Below, in pieces: positions 56,007 to 64,000 of a DNA stretch of 64,000 bases. The notes beneath the pieces were generated by a model. It was not told the origin of the DNA and ran no database searches. It worked only from the letters and a program-made list of their open reading frames with translations. Numbering within the stretch: position 1 is the stretch's first letter; each line of letters begins with the position of its first letter. The stretch is from Motilimonas sp. E26 (GTDB lineage Bacteria > Pseudomonadota > Gammaproteobacteria > Enterobacterales > CBDFNC01): NCBI RefSeq assembly GCF_021278025.1, contig NZ_JAIBHJ010000001.1:217508-281507 (forward strand), read 5' to 3'. Made by a program: the position numbers and the translations under genes.

Positions 56007-56082
56007 TCCTCCTTAGCTCAGCTGGTAGAGCGACGGACTGTTAATCCGCAGGTCGCTGGTTCAATCCCAGCAGGAGGAGCCA
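56007..56082 (+). tRNA. tRNA-Asn (GTT), copy 2
   Basis: Identical 76-base sequence to copy 1, after a 27-base spacer. Same transcript likely. Confidence 0.98.
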
Positions 56083-56160
56083 AATTCTGGTTGAGGCAAG
56101 AAGCTTGAACCTCAAGTGCAGTGCACTTAGTAGTCAATAAGATTACAAAGTAAAAATTGT

Positions 56161-56236
56161 TCCTCCTTAGCTCAGCTGGTAGAGCGACGGACTGTTAATC
56201 CGCAGGTCGCTGGTTCAATCCCAGCAGGAGGAGCCA
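56161..56236 (+). tRNA. tRNA-Asn (GTT), copy 3
   Basis: Identical to copies 1 and 2; spacer of 78 bases. No terminator with a clear T-run follows. Confidence 0.98.
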
Positions 56237-56404
56237 CATTCTTTTCTTTCACACCTCTCTCAAGTTTTAATAAATGTCTGACGCAATTATATTTATGTCT
56301 CAATATTTAGATATGCTATTTTTGTAGTTGAACATACCATGTTAGACTCCATTAACATAACTAGGCCTATAATTGAATCAGCCTTAACTTAGCTTGGATG
56401 CGAT

Positions 56405-58264
56405 ATGAAAGAGTACAAACATAGCCTTATTATTACCAATGCCATTATTTTGGTTGCTGCGATAGCAGTATTATTGGCAATTAAGCTTCATTTCACACCA
56501 CTAATTACAGTTGTTAATGAAGACGTCACCAGTGATATTACTCAAACGATTGAGATAAAAGGGGCAACTCAAAACACTGCAGACCAACTTGCCGCTAAGC
56601 ATCATCTAAGCCATTTACAAATCACCGATAAATCAGGTGACTTCTCTTTTATGGCCAATACATCGGAAGGCGTTTCGCTACTCTTTAAACTTCTATTTCC
56701 AAGCGCTACCGAAAAAGTCGATATTCAGACCGCTACATTAAGTATTAATTACATCAATAGCTTTCAAGCAACAGCCAGCATAGCCACCACGCTTTTCTAT
56801 CAATTATTAGTTTTATTCATAGCAACCGCGGTATTGGTAAACTGGGCGTATTTCCGTTTAATTAAGAACTTAGAAAAAAGCTTAGTGCAGGAAGTCAGCT
56901 CAGAAGACGCACAACTCAGCACTTTTTCTCAAGTAACAGAACAGTTATTGGAACAAAGACAACGCTTTCATCAAGTGATGCAAGAGCAGCAACAAAAAAT
57001 TCAGTTACTTGCTAAGCAAGTTAACATGGATAATTTGACAGGTCTAAATAACCGCCACGCCTTTCGTAAAGAACTAACGCAAATATTAAGCTCTGAAGGT
57101 GACAGCAACGCCGCCATCCTTGCTCTTGTTCGCGCATCGGAATTAAACAACATCAACCAACAGCGTGGTTATCAACAAGGTGATATTTACCTGTCAGATA
57201 TCGGCCGCATGCTAGTGCAATTAATTAAACGCTTTCCTGAATGCCAGTGTTACCGTATTTCAGGCTCAGATTTTGCCCTACTCGCCCCCAACATGACCAT
57301 TAGCGCGGCGCAAAAACTAGCTAAAACATTAAAACATCATTTTGATGAATACCAAGCACTGCATAACTTAGAAAGTGTGGCTTACACAGGTTTGTCCGCT
57401 ATTTCTTCAGGCCAATTACCTGAGCAAGTATTGGCTCGTGCCGATATTGCCTTAGCAAAATCACAAACCGAAGGCGTTAATGCTTGGGCATTTGAGCAGA
57501 ATGACTCTAATGAAACCAATTTAGGTCAACTGCACTGGAAGAAGGTGATTGAAGAAATCATTGAAACCCGCGCAGTCATGTTGCTGCATCAACCTATCCA
57601 AGCCATTCATCGCAACATGAAAGGGTACCAAGAAATATTTACGCGTTTCGTTGGTCAAAACAACGCGATGATCCCAACGGAAACTGTGTTTGCTATGGCC
57701 CAGCGTATGGACCTAATTGTAAAACTAGAACAAGTTATTCTCGAAACCATGGTTAGCCAATGCCGACATAAAACCGATGGCTCAGCCCGTTGGGGGGTTA
57801 ATATTTCCGCCACTTCATTACAAAACAGTGCTTTTATTGTCTGGCTTGAGCGTTTATTACTACGTGAACCAAACATTGCAGCATCGATGATTTTTGAATT
57901 TGATGAAGAAGTGTTAGATCGTAACTTAGTTGCCAGTAAACGTGTGTTTGATATGTTAAAACGCACTGGCAGTCGCAGTGCCATTAGTAAATTTGGTAAA
58001 GGTATTGGTTCATTTCGCTTGTTTAAAGAGCTAAAACCAGATTTTGTAAAAGTGGATGCGGGACTGATCAGTAATATTGAACGCGACAGTGCCAACCAAC
58101 AATTTTTACGTATGATTGTCGATGTGGCCCACCGTATGGGCTGTCAGGTGATTGCGGAAGGGGTTGAACACCTAGAGCAGAAACAATTACTTGAAAATAT
58201 GTACGTTGACGGTCTACAAGGCTTTTTAATTTCTCGCCCCACTCCTCTATCAAAAGTTAAATAA
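56405..58264 (+). CDS. Degenerate GGDEF/EAL membrane protein
   Basis: 619 aa. Two membrane segments (~9-27 and ~138-158) enclose a periplasmic domain of about 110 residues. GGDEF-like domain with DNLTGLNNRHAFRKEL (~215), but the active site is SGSDF (~286-290). EAL-like domain: EIF replaces EAL (~409), DDFG is SKFG (~528), while AEGVEHLE is kept. Both activities are probably lost, as in LapD or CsrD/MshH-type receptors that bind c-di-GMP or recruit partners. Which of these it resembles most cannot be settled by eye. Precedes the rnf operon. Confidence 0.85.
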   Translation: MKEYKHSLIITNAIILVAAIAVLLAIKLHFTPLITVVNEDVTSDITQTIEIKGATQNTADQLAAKHHLSHLQITDKSGDFSFMANTSEGVSLLFKLLFPSATEKVDIQTATLSINYINSFQATASIATTLFYQLLVLFIATAVLVNWAYFRLIKNLEKSLVQEVSSEDAQLSTFSQVTEQLLEQRQRFHQVMQEQQQKIQLLAKQVNMDNLTGLNNRHAFRKELTQILSSEGDSNAAILALVRASELNNINQQRGYQQGDIYLSDIGRMLVQLIKRFPECQCYRISGSDFALLAPNMTISAAQKLAKTLKHHFDEYQALHNLESVAYTGLSAISSGQLPEQVLARADIALAKSQTEGVNAWAFEQNDSNETNLGQLHWKKVIEEIIETRAVMLLHQPIQAIHRNMKGYQEIFTRFVGQNNAMIPTETVFAMAQRMDLIVKLEQVILETMVSQCRHKTDGSARWGVNISATSLQNSAFIVWLERLLLREPNIAASMIFEFDEEVLDRNLVASKRVFDMLKRTGSRSAISKFGKGIGSFRLFKELKPDFVKVDAGLISNIERDSANQQFLRMIVDVAHRMGCQVIAEGVEHLEQKQLLENMYVDGLQGFLISRPTPLSKVK

Positions 58265-58296
58265 TTTCACTCGCGGTTTAATAACCCCGCTATTTT

Positions 58297-58322
58297 AGGC
58301 CTTACTCACTGTAAGGCCTTTT
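58297..58322 (+). terminator. Intrinsic terminator before rnfA
   Basis: AGGCCTTAC (58297-58305) pairs with GTAAGGCCT (58311-58319), T4 tail. It separates the GGDEF/EAL gene from rnf. Confidence 0.85.
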
Positions 58323-58433
58323 GCCAAAAGCGATTAACCCTTCAGCAGTTGCACCAAATTAGCCATGATTTAGCTTATTTCATCGCGTAAAACTTGTTAA
58401 TATAGCCATTCGGCAATCAAGTGAATGACCAAA

Positions 58434-59015
58434 ATGAGCGAATATCTTCTGCTATTAATCGGTACGGTATTAGTCAATAACTTTGTACTGGTAAAATTTC
58501 TCGGCTTATGCCCATTCATGGGAGTATCAAGTAAGATCAGCACAGCTGTTGGCATGTCGTTTGCGACGACTTTTGTACTGACCTTAACCGCAGCCGTCTC
58601 TTATTTAGTCAATCAATACCTGCTACTGCCTTTAGACATGATTTACCTGCGCACACTGAGCTTTATTTTGGTAATCGCTGTGGTGGTTCAATTTACCGAG
58701 ATGGTGGTGCATAAAACCAGCCCAAGCTTGTATCGATTATTGGGTATCTTCTTACCATTGATCACCACTAACTGTGCGGTATTAGGGTTAGCGCTATTAA
58801 ACGTCAATGAAGGGCATAACTTTGTTGAATCACTCATTTATGGTTTTGGCGCCGCGGTGGGTTTCTCATTGGTTCTCATTTTATTTTCTGCCATGCGTGA
58901 GCGTTTGGCTGCTGCTGATGTGCCATTACCATTCAAAGGCGCATCTATTGCAATGATCACCGCCGGCCTAATGTCATTGGGCTTTATGGGCTTTACCGGC
59001 CTAGTTAAGTTTTAA
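58434..59015 (+). CDS. rnfA: Rnf/Rsx complex subunit A
   Basis: Six-helix membrane subunit of the ion-translocating ferredoxin:NAD oxidoreductase (Rsx in E. coli, which keeps SoxR reduced). 193 aa from ATG 58434, the E. coli length; ATG 58425 would add three residues. Nearly the E. coli sequence in [23 protein letters not shown] and [17 protein letters not shown], including the conserved Cys residues of the intramembrane Fe-S centre. Confidence 0.97.
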   Translation: MSEYLLLLIGTVLVNNFVLVKFLGLCPFMGVSSKISTAVGMSFATTFVLTLTAAVSYLVNQYLLLPLDMIYLRTLSFILVIAVVVQFTEMVVHKTSPSLYRLLGIFLPLITTNCAVLGLALLNVNEGHNFVESLIYGFGAAVGFSLVLILFSAMRERLAAADVPLPFKGASIAMITAGLMSLGFMGFTGLVKF

Positions 59016-59032
59016 CGGAGCAGTACGAACAG

Positions 59033-59578
59033 ATGGGTATTGGAGTTGCAATCATCAGCCTAGGGCTATTAGCGCTAGTATCTGGTTTGATCTTAGGCTA
59101 CGCCGCGATACGTTTTAAAGTTAAGTCAGATCCGATTGTGGAGCAAATTGACGCGATTTTGCCGCAAACCCAGTGTGGTCAGTGTGGCTACCCCGGCTGT
59201 AAACCTTATGCCAATGCAATAGCTAACGGCGATGAGATTAATAAGTGTCCGCCAGGTGGCGAAGCTGTAATTTTAAAATTGGCTGATTTAATGGGCGTTG
59301 AGCCCACCAAGTTAGAAGGCGAAGAAAAGCCAAAAGCCGTCGCATTTGTCCACGAAGACGAATGTATTGGTTGTACTAAATGTATCCAGGCTTGTCCGGT
59401 TGATGCCATTTTGGGCGCAACGCGTCAAATGCACACGGTGATCACCGATGAATGCACGGGTTGTGAGCTTTGCGTCGCCCCATGCCCTACAGATTGTATT
59501 GAAATGATCCCAGTAGGCGAAACAACTAAAACTTGGCAATGGGATCTTAACTCTATTTCAATCAAAGAGGTTCAGTAG
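59033..59578 (+). CDS. rnfB: Rnf/Rsx complex subunit B (ferredoxin-like)
   Basis: 181 aa (E. coli 192). N-terminal membrane anchor, a 4Fe-4S domain [13 protein letters not shown] (~47), then two 4Fe-4S ferredoxin motifs [12 protein letters not shown] and [12 protein letters not shown] (~111-155). Electron entry subunit. rnfC starts one base after the stop. Confidence 0.98.
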   Translation: MGIGVAIISLGLLALVSGLILGYAAIRFKVKSDPIVEQIDAILPQTQCGQCGYPGCKPYANAIANGDEINKCPPGGEAVILKLADLMGVEPTKLEGEEKPKAVAFVHEDECIGCTKCIQACPVDAILGATRQMHTVITDECTGCELCVAPCPTDCIEMIPVGETTKTWQWDLNSISIKEVQ

Positions 59579-59579
59579 T

Positions 59580-62153
59580 TTGATTCAGTCTATATTGGCC
59601 CAAATTAAAAGAGGCAAACTCTGGCAATATGCTGGCGGTGTTTTTCCTGCAGAGCGTAAATCTCTTTCAAATCAACAGCCCATTGCACCCGCCCAAATAC
59701 CCAATGAGCTTATTATCCCCCTTAATCAACACATTGGTGAAGTGGCGGACTTATTGGTGAATGTTGGCGATAAGGTTCTTAAAGGCCAAGCCTTAACCAA
59801 CCATAATAACTTTAGAGCGCTCCCCGTACATGCAAGTAGTTCAGGCACAGTAAAAGCCATTGAGCCTCGCCCTAGCTGTCATGCTTCGGGCTTAGCTGAA
59901 CTAAGTATCGTGATAGCAACAGATGGTAAAGATGCGTGGCGAGAGCGTATCCCTACACCTGACTTCACAGTATTAGACCGCCATGCCATCATCGACAAAA
60001 TCCACCTTTCTGGCATTGCTGGTAAAGGCGGTGCCGGTTTCCCAGCGCACATAAAATTGTCTGTTAAAGCCGATATTGAGCTATTAATCATCAATGGTAT
60101 CGAGTGTGAACCTTATATTACCTCTGATGATATGCTAATGCGCGAGTATGCCGATGAACTTATCAAAGGCATTGAAATCTTAGAGTTTGTTACGCAATGT
60201 AAACAAACAGTTATTGCAATTGAAAGTAATAAACCCGAAGCAATTGCCGCATTATCAGCATTTGATACCGACACCCGCCGCGTGACCAGTGTACCGACAA
60301 AATACCCCAGTGGTGGCGAGAAGCAACTCATCGAACTGCTCACTGGCAAACAAGTACCCAGCAGTGGATACCCTATCGATATGGGTATTTTAATGCACAA
60401 CGTCGGCACCGCATTTGCAATCAAACGTGCTGTAATAGACGATGAGCCACTGATCTCTCGTATCGTTACCATCACGGGTGAAGCTTTCAAAGAAAAAGGT
60501 AATGCTCAGGTGCTATTGGGCACCCCGATCCAGTCTTTACTGCAACAATTTGAGCTTGAACCACAGCCTAATGGCCAAACACGTTTGATCATTGGCGGTC
60601 CAATGATGGGATTTACCCTGCCAGATGCAATGGCTCCAGTGATTAAGACCACTAACTGTTTATTAGCGCCAACTGTAAAAGAGTTACCACCTCCGGGCCA
60701 AGAAATGGCTTGCATTCGCTGCGGTGAATGCGCCGATGCTTGTCCTGTTTCACTATTACCACAACAGCTTTACTGGTATGCCAAGGATAACGACCACGAA
60801 AAACTCAATGACTACAACCTGTTTGACTGTATTGAATGTGGCAGTTGTGCGTACGTATGTCCCAGTGAAATTCCCTTAGTTCAATACTATCGCATTGCTA
60901 AAGCCGATATTCGCAAACAAGAAACGGAGAAGAAAAAAGCTGAAATAGCTCGGATCCGTCATGAAGCAAGGCAAGAGCGACTCGATCGTGAAAAAGCGGC
61001 ACGCGAAGCGAAACACAAAGAAGCCGCTGCGAAACGTAAAGCGCAATTAAATGCGGCGGCGAAGTCAGAGTCTGAAACGGCAACCGCGCCAGCTAAAGAT
61101 AAAGCGCAAGATGCTGTGGCACAAGCCCTTGCTCGCGCTAAAGCCAAACGTCAACCGCCCAACACTAACGCAGATACTGATGTAGCAGCAGCGCGCGCCG
61201 CCCGTAAAGAGCAAGCTCGTTTAGCAAAAGCGGCAAAAGCCGCACAAGAACAAGCTGACGATAGCGCAACAACAGCTCAAGAGCAGCAAACAGAAGCAAA
61301 ACCAAAAGCCACGAATCCAGCTGTAGCCGCCGCCATCGCGCGCGCTAAGGCGAAAAAAGAAACGCAGCAAGCTGAAAATGAGGCACAAGCATCTGAAGAG
61401 AACTCTGCGCCAAGTAAAAATCCAGCCGTTGCCGCTGCTATTGCTCGCGCGAAAGCTAAAAAAGAGGCACAGCAAGACGATAACGAAACGTCTGCGCCGC
61501 AAGAAAAACCAGCGCCAAGTAAAAACCCAGCCGTTGCTGCAGCCATTGCTCGCGCCAAAGCTAAAAAAGAGGCTCTGCAAGACGATAACGAAACGCCAGC
61601 GCCGCAAGAAAAAACTGCGCCAAGTAAAAACCCTGCCGTTGCTGCAGCCATTGCTCGCGCCAAAGCTAAAAAGGCTGCGCAGCAAGCTGAAACAGGAGAG
61701 CCGCAGCCTCAGTCAGCAACAGCTGAGCAAGACGATAACGAAACGCCAGCGCCGCAAGAAAAACCAGCGCCAAGTAAAAACCCAGCCGTTGCTGCAGCCA
61801 TTGCTCGCGCTAAAGCGAAAAAAGAGGCGCAGCAAGCTGAAAAAGAAGAGCCGCAGCCTCAGTCAGCAACTGCTGAGCAAGAAGATAACAAAGCGCCTGC
61901 GCCGCAAGAAAAACCAGCGCCAAGTAAAAACCCAGCCGTTGCCGCTGCCATTGCTCGCGCTAAAGCTAAAAAGGCTGCGCAGCAAGCTGAAAAAGAAGAG
62001 CCGCAGCCTCAGTCAGCAACTGCTGAGCAAGAAGATAACAAAGCGCCTGCGCCGCAAGAAAAATCAGCGCCAAGTAAAAACCCAGCCGTTGCTGCAGCCA
62101 TTGCTCGCGCCAAAGCGAAAAAGGCTCAACAAAAGGACAGTACTGAATCATGA
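59580..62153 (+). CDS. rnfC: Rnf/Rsx complex subunit C with long repetitive tail
   Basis: 857 aa (E. coli RsxC 740). N-terminal RnfC barrel, NADH/FMN-binding fold (GIAGKGGAGFPAH, GIECEPYITSDD), SLBB segment, and two 4Fe-4S motifs CIRCGECADACP (~379) and CIECGSCAYVCP (~418). From ~577 to the end come seven units of NPAVAAAIARAKAKK separated by acidic Gln/Pro linkers. TTG start with GAGG nine bases upstream. Stop overlaps rnfD (ATGA). Confidence 0.97.
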   Translation: MIQSILAQIKRGKLWQYAGGVFPAERKSLSNQQPIAPAQIPNELIIPLNQHIGEVADLLVNVGDKVLKGQALTNHNNFRALPVHASSSGTVKAIEPRPSCHASGLAELSIVIATDGKDAWRERIPTPDFTVLDRHAIIDKIHLSGIAGKGGAGFPAHIKLSVKADIELLIINGIECEPYITSDDMLMREYADELIKGIEILEFVTQCKQTVIAIESNKPEAIAALSAFDTDTRRVTSVPTKYPSGGEKQLIELLTGKQVPSSGYPIDMGILMHNVGTAFAIKRAVIDDEPLISRIVTITGEAFKEKGNAQVLLGTPIQSLLQQFELEPQPNGQTRLIIGGPMMGFTLPDAMAPVIKTTNCLLAPTVKELPPPGQEMACIRCGECADACPVSLLPQQLYWYAKDNDHEKLNDYNLFDCIECGSCAYVCPSEIPLVQYYRIAKADIRKQETEKKKAEIARIRHEARQERLDREKAAREAKHKEAAAKRKAQLNAAAKSESETATAPAKDKAQDAVAQALARAKAKRQPPNTNADTDVAAARAARKEQARLAKAAKAAQEQADDSATTAQEQQTEAKPKATNPAVAAAIARAKAKKETQQAENEAQASEENSAPSKNPAVAAAIARAKAKKEAQQDDNETSAPQEKPAPSKNPAVAAAIARAKAKKEALQDDNETPAPQEKTAPSKNPAVAAAIARAKAKKAAQQAETGEPQPQSATAEQDDNETPAPQEKPAPSKNPAVAAAIARAKAKKEAQQAEKEEPQPQSATAEQEDNKAPAPQEKPAPSKNPAVAAAIARAKAKKAAQQAEKEEPQPQSATAEQEDNKAPAPQEKSAPSKNPAVAAAIARAKAKKAQQKDSTES
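61310..62125 (+). repeat. In-frame tandem repeats in rnfC
   Basis: Seven repeats of a ~45-base core coding NPAVAAAIARAKAKK, with linkers of variable length. The last full units are ~150 bases each (61640-62090) and nearly identical at DNA level, so recent duplication and variable copy number are likely. Confidence 0.93.
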
Positions 62154-63205
62154 AATTTGCATTAGCTTCATCGCCCTTTGGCCGCAAAATGTTCAAAACG
62201 CCAGATCTAATGCGTTTAGTGATCTTATGTTTGCTGCCGGGCATTTTTGTACAATGGTATGTATTTGGTTGGGGTAACCTAATCCAAATCGCGATTGCAG
62301 GTTTGTTCGCCGTTATAACCGAAGCGGTGATCGTTGCCATACGACAGCGCCCTGTGCTGCCAACCCTACGCGATAACAGTGCCTTATTAACAGGAGTGTT
62401 ACTAGGGATCAGCTTACCGCCCTATACGCCTTGGTGGATGACCGCCATTGGCATCGTCTTTGCCATTTTAGTGGCAAAACATTTGTACGGCGGCCTAGGA
62501 CAAAACCTATTTAATCCCGCGATGGTCGCTTATGTTTTACTGCTCATCTCATTTCCAGTCCATATGACCAGCTGGGCACCACCAGAAGCCTTAATGCAAA
62601 ATAACGTGACCTTAGCTGATGCTTGGTCAATGATTACGACAGGCTTTTCTATTGATGGCTACAGTTTGCATCAAATCAAAATAGCCGTAGATGGTACCAC
62701 CATGGCCACTCCGCTAGACACTTTAAAAACAGATTTAGGCCACGGTTTAACCACCTCAGAAAGTATGGCGAAACCGATTTTTGGCACCTTCGCTGGCTAT
62801 GGCACAGAATGGGTTAGCTTTGCTTTTCTGATTGGTGGATTAGTATTACTCAAACAAAAAGCCATCGGCTGGCAAATTCCTGTGAGCTTTATCGCTGGGC
62901 TGTTCTTGTTTGCATTAATTGGCTACTTAGGCGATCCCGATGCCAGCGCCTCCCCCTTGCTACATCTGTTTTCCGGGGCAACTATGTTCGCTGCCTTCTT
63001 TATTTTGACCGATCCAGTCACCGCATCGACAACGGTGCGAGGCCGCATTATTTTTGGCCTACTCATCGCGTTACTAACATATGTGATACGCACTTGGGGC
63101 GGCTATCCTGACGCCGTTGCCTTCGCCGTTATTTTAGCCAATATGTGCGTCCCCTTAATTGACTATTACACCCAACCTGTTGTTTATGGGAGTAAAAAAG
63201 CATGA
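62150..63205 (+). CDS. rnfD: Rnf/Rsx complex subunit D
   Basis: 351 aa (E. coli 352). Membrane subunit with covalently bound FMN; the attachment Thr lies in the SGATMFAAFFI region (~277). Multiple membrane helices (ILCLLPGIFVQWYVFGWGN onward), GGLGQNLFNPAM near 118. ATG overlaps the rnfC stop. Confidence 0.97.
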   Translation: MKFALASSPFGRKMFKTPDLMRLVILCLLPGIFVQWYVFGWGNLIQIAIAGLFAVITEAVIVAIRQRPVLPTLRDNSALLTGVLLGISLPPYTPWWMTAIGIVFAILVAKHLYGGLGQNLFNPAMVAYVLLLISFPVHMTSWAPPEALMQNNVTLADAWSMITTGFSIDGYSLHQIKIAVDGTTMATPLDTLKTDLGHGLTTSESMAKPIFGTFAGYGTEWVSFAFLIGGLVLLKQKAIGWQIPVSFIAGLFLFALIGYLGDPDASASPLLHLFSGATMFAAFFILTDPVTASTTVRGRIIFGLLIALLTYVIRTWGGYPDAVAFAVILANMCVPLIDYYTQPVVYGSKKA

Positions 63206-63834
63206 TGAAGTCTATTTCTAAAAATGGCTTAACCTTAGGAGTCTTCGCTGTAGTTTCAACAGCGTTAGTTGCCGTTACTTCAGCGCTAACTAAGCCAATG
63301 ATTGACCAACAAATAGAGCGTCAGTTAATCAGTAACATCAGTGAGCTGATCCCCGCTGAAGAATATAATAACGATTTATTCGCCAGTTGTTTTTACAGCC
63401 AAGACCCACATTTAGGCACCACTGAGCCACAGCAAACTTGGCTTGCCCTTAAAGATCAACAACCCGTTGGCCTCGCAATCGAAGCCATCGCACCTAATGG
63501 CTACAACGGTAACATCCGCTTGTTGGTGGGCATTTGGTATGACGGTAGCGTAGCTGGGGTGCGCGTGCTCGAGCATAAAGAAACACCTGGACTAGGCGAT
63601 AAAATTGATCTAGGAAAATCAAATTGGATCACTCATTTCAGTGGCTTAACTGTTGAATCTGAAGCGGACAAACGCTGGGCCGTAAAAAAAGACGGGGGGC
63701 AGTTTGATGCGTTCACAGGTGCAACAATCACCCCGAGAGCCGTGGTGCAAGCGGTAAGAAACACAGTACTTTTTTACCAGCTCAATAAAGACAACTTATA
63801 TCAACAATCCGCTAACTGTGGAGTGAAGTCATGA
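63202..63834 (+). CDS. rnfG: Rnf/Rsx complex subunit G
   Basis: 210 aa (E. coli 206). One N-terminal membrane helix and a periplasmic domain with FMN attached at Thr in the motif [12 protein letters not shown] (~172, S(T)GAT type). ETPGLGDKI near 130 is the other family landmark. ATG 63202 overlaps the rnfD stop; a second ATG follows at 63205. Confidence 0.97.
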   Translation: MMKSISKNGLTLGVFAVVSTALVAVTSALTKPMIDQQIERQLISNISELIPAEEYNNDLFASCFYSQDPHLGTTEPQQTWLALKDQQPVGLAIEAIAPNGYNGNIRLLVGIWYDGSVAGVRVLEHKETPGLGDKIDLGKSNWITHFSGLTVESEADKRWAVKKDGGQFDAFTGATITPRAVVQAVRNTVLFYQLNKDNLYQQSANCGVKS

Positions 63835-64000
63835 GCCAATTAGATGATGTAACTAGCAATGATGCTGAGCCAATGGATGGCTCTAAAGAAGCCAAAACTG
63901 GGCTTATCTCAAGCGAAAGTAAGGAAATTATTTTACAAGGTCTGTGGAAAAACAACCCGGGCTTAGTGCAACTCTTGGGCCTATGTCCCCTGCTTGCGGT
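63831..64000 (+). CDS. rnfE: Rnf/Rsx complex subunit E (partial, cut by window end)
   Basis: ATG 63831 overlaps the rnfG stop (ATGA). The first 56 codons are in the window: a 30-residue acidic N-terminal extension, then [21 protein letters not shown], which is the RnfE first membrane helix. E. coli RsxE begins much closer to this helix, so a later start could be used; no better RBS is seen. Confidence 0.92.
   Translation, partial: MSQLDDVTSNDAEPMDGSKEAKTGLISSESKEIILQGLWKNNPGLVQLLGLCPLLA

Noticed and set aside
61221-62340. Long frames in other phases and on the minus strand over rnfC
   Set aside because: Created by the in-frame tandem repeats; low-complexity products and no RBS.

Overview
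The window looks like chromosomal DNA of a marine gammaproteobacterium of the Alteromonadales type (Shewanella / Pseudoalteromonas / Colwellia relatives). Evidence: a complete MukBEF condensin, a MinCDE-rnd-fadD block, a his operon with a His-codon leader, fused HisB and HisIE, an Rnf (Rsx) operon with a long repetitive RnfC tail, MiaE, and a cis/trans fatty-acid isomerase. The exact genus cannot be fixed from sequence alone.

Layout. 1-1.9 kb: minCDE. 2-9.1 kb: minus-strand housekeeping genes (rnd, fadD, alpha/beta hydrolase, tsaB, yoaA) plus two small unknown proteins. 9.2-19.2 kb: histidine operon with leader peptide HisL and an attenuator, then hisGDCBHA, then a 2.5 kb insertion (CPBP-type membrane protein, a 53-aa small ORF missed by length cut-offs, a LprI-MliC-like lysozyme-inhibitor fusion), then hisF and hisIE. 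19.2-25.05 kb: an accessory island built by REP-associated tyrosine (Y1/HUH) transposase elements. It has one intact transposase, two decayed copies, many copies of a REP-like motif, and carried genes: an XRE regulator coupled to the RNA 2'-phosphotransferase KptA, a solute-binding protein, and a truncated toxin-like tail with a possible immunity gene. 25.1-39 kb: mixed metabolic genes (GST, U32 protein, miaE, sulfotransferase-like, two-PBP diguanylate cyclase, APH/GNAT pair, ushA, flavin-binding protein, cti). 39-45.7 kb: mukFEB. 45.9-49.9 kb: elyC, tpiA, pnuC-nadR, DUF3297. 50-51.2 kb: an auxiliary-type trpS behind a Trp-Trp leader peptide. 51.4-56.2 kb: uvrB, a 1.5 kb gene-free stretch with a DnaA-box-like cluster, an unknown protein, and three identical tRNA-Asn genes. 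56.4-64 kb: a degenerate GGDEF/EAL protein and rnfABCDG with the start of rnfE, cut by the window edge.

The strongest candidate for something new is the trpS leader at 50.0-50.15 kb. A 17-codon peptide with two adjacent Trp codons is followed by a terminator-like hairpin and by a hairpin that hides the trpS ribosome-binding site. Together these suggest an aminoacyl-tRNA synthetase gene controlled by ribosome-mediated attenuation. Second is the REP/transposase island with its kptA cargo and a transposase ribosome-binding site buried in the element's own terminal hairpin. Third is the interruption of the his operon by a coupled membrane-protein / small-ORF / lysozyme-inhibitor cassette.
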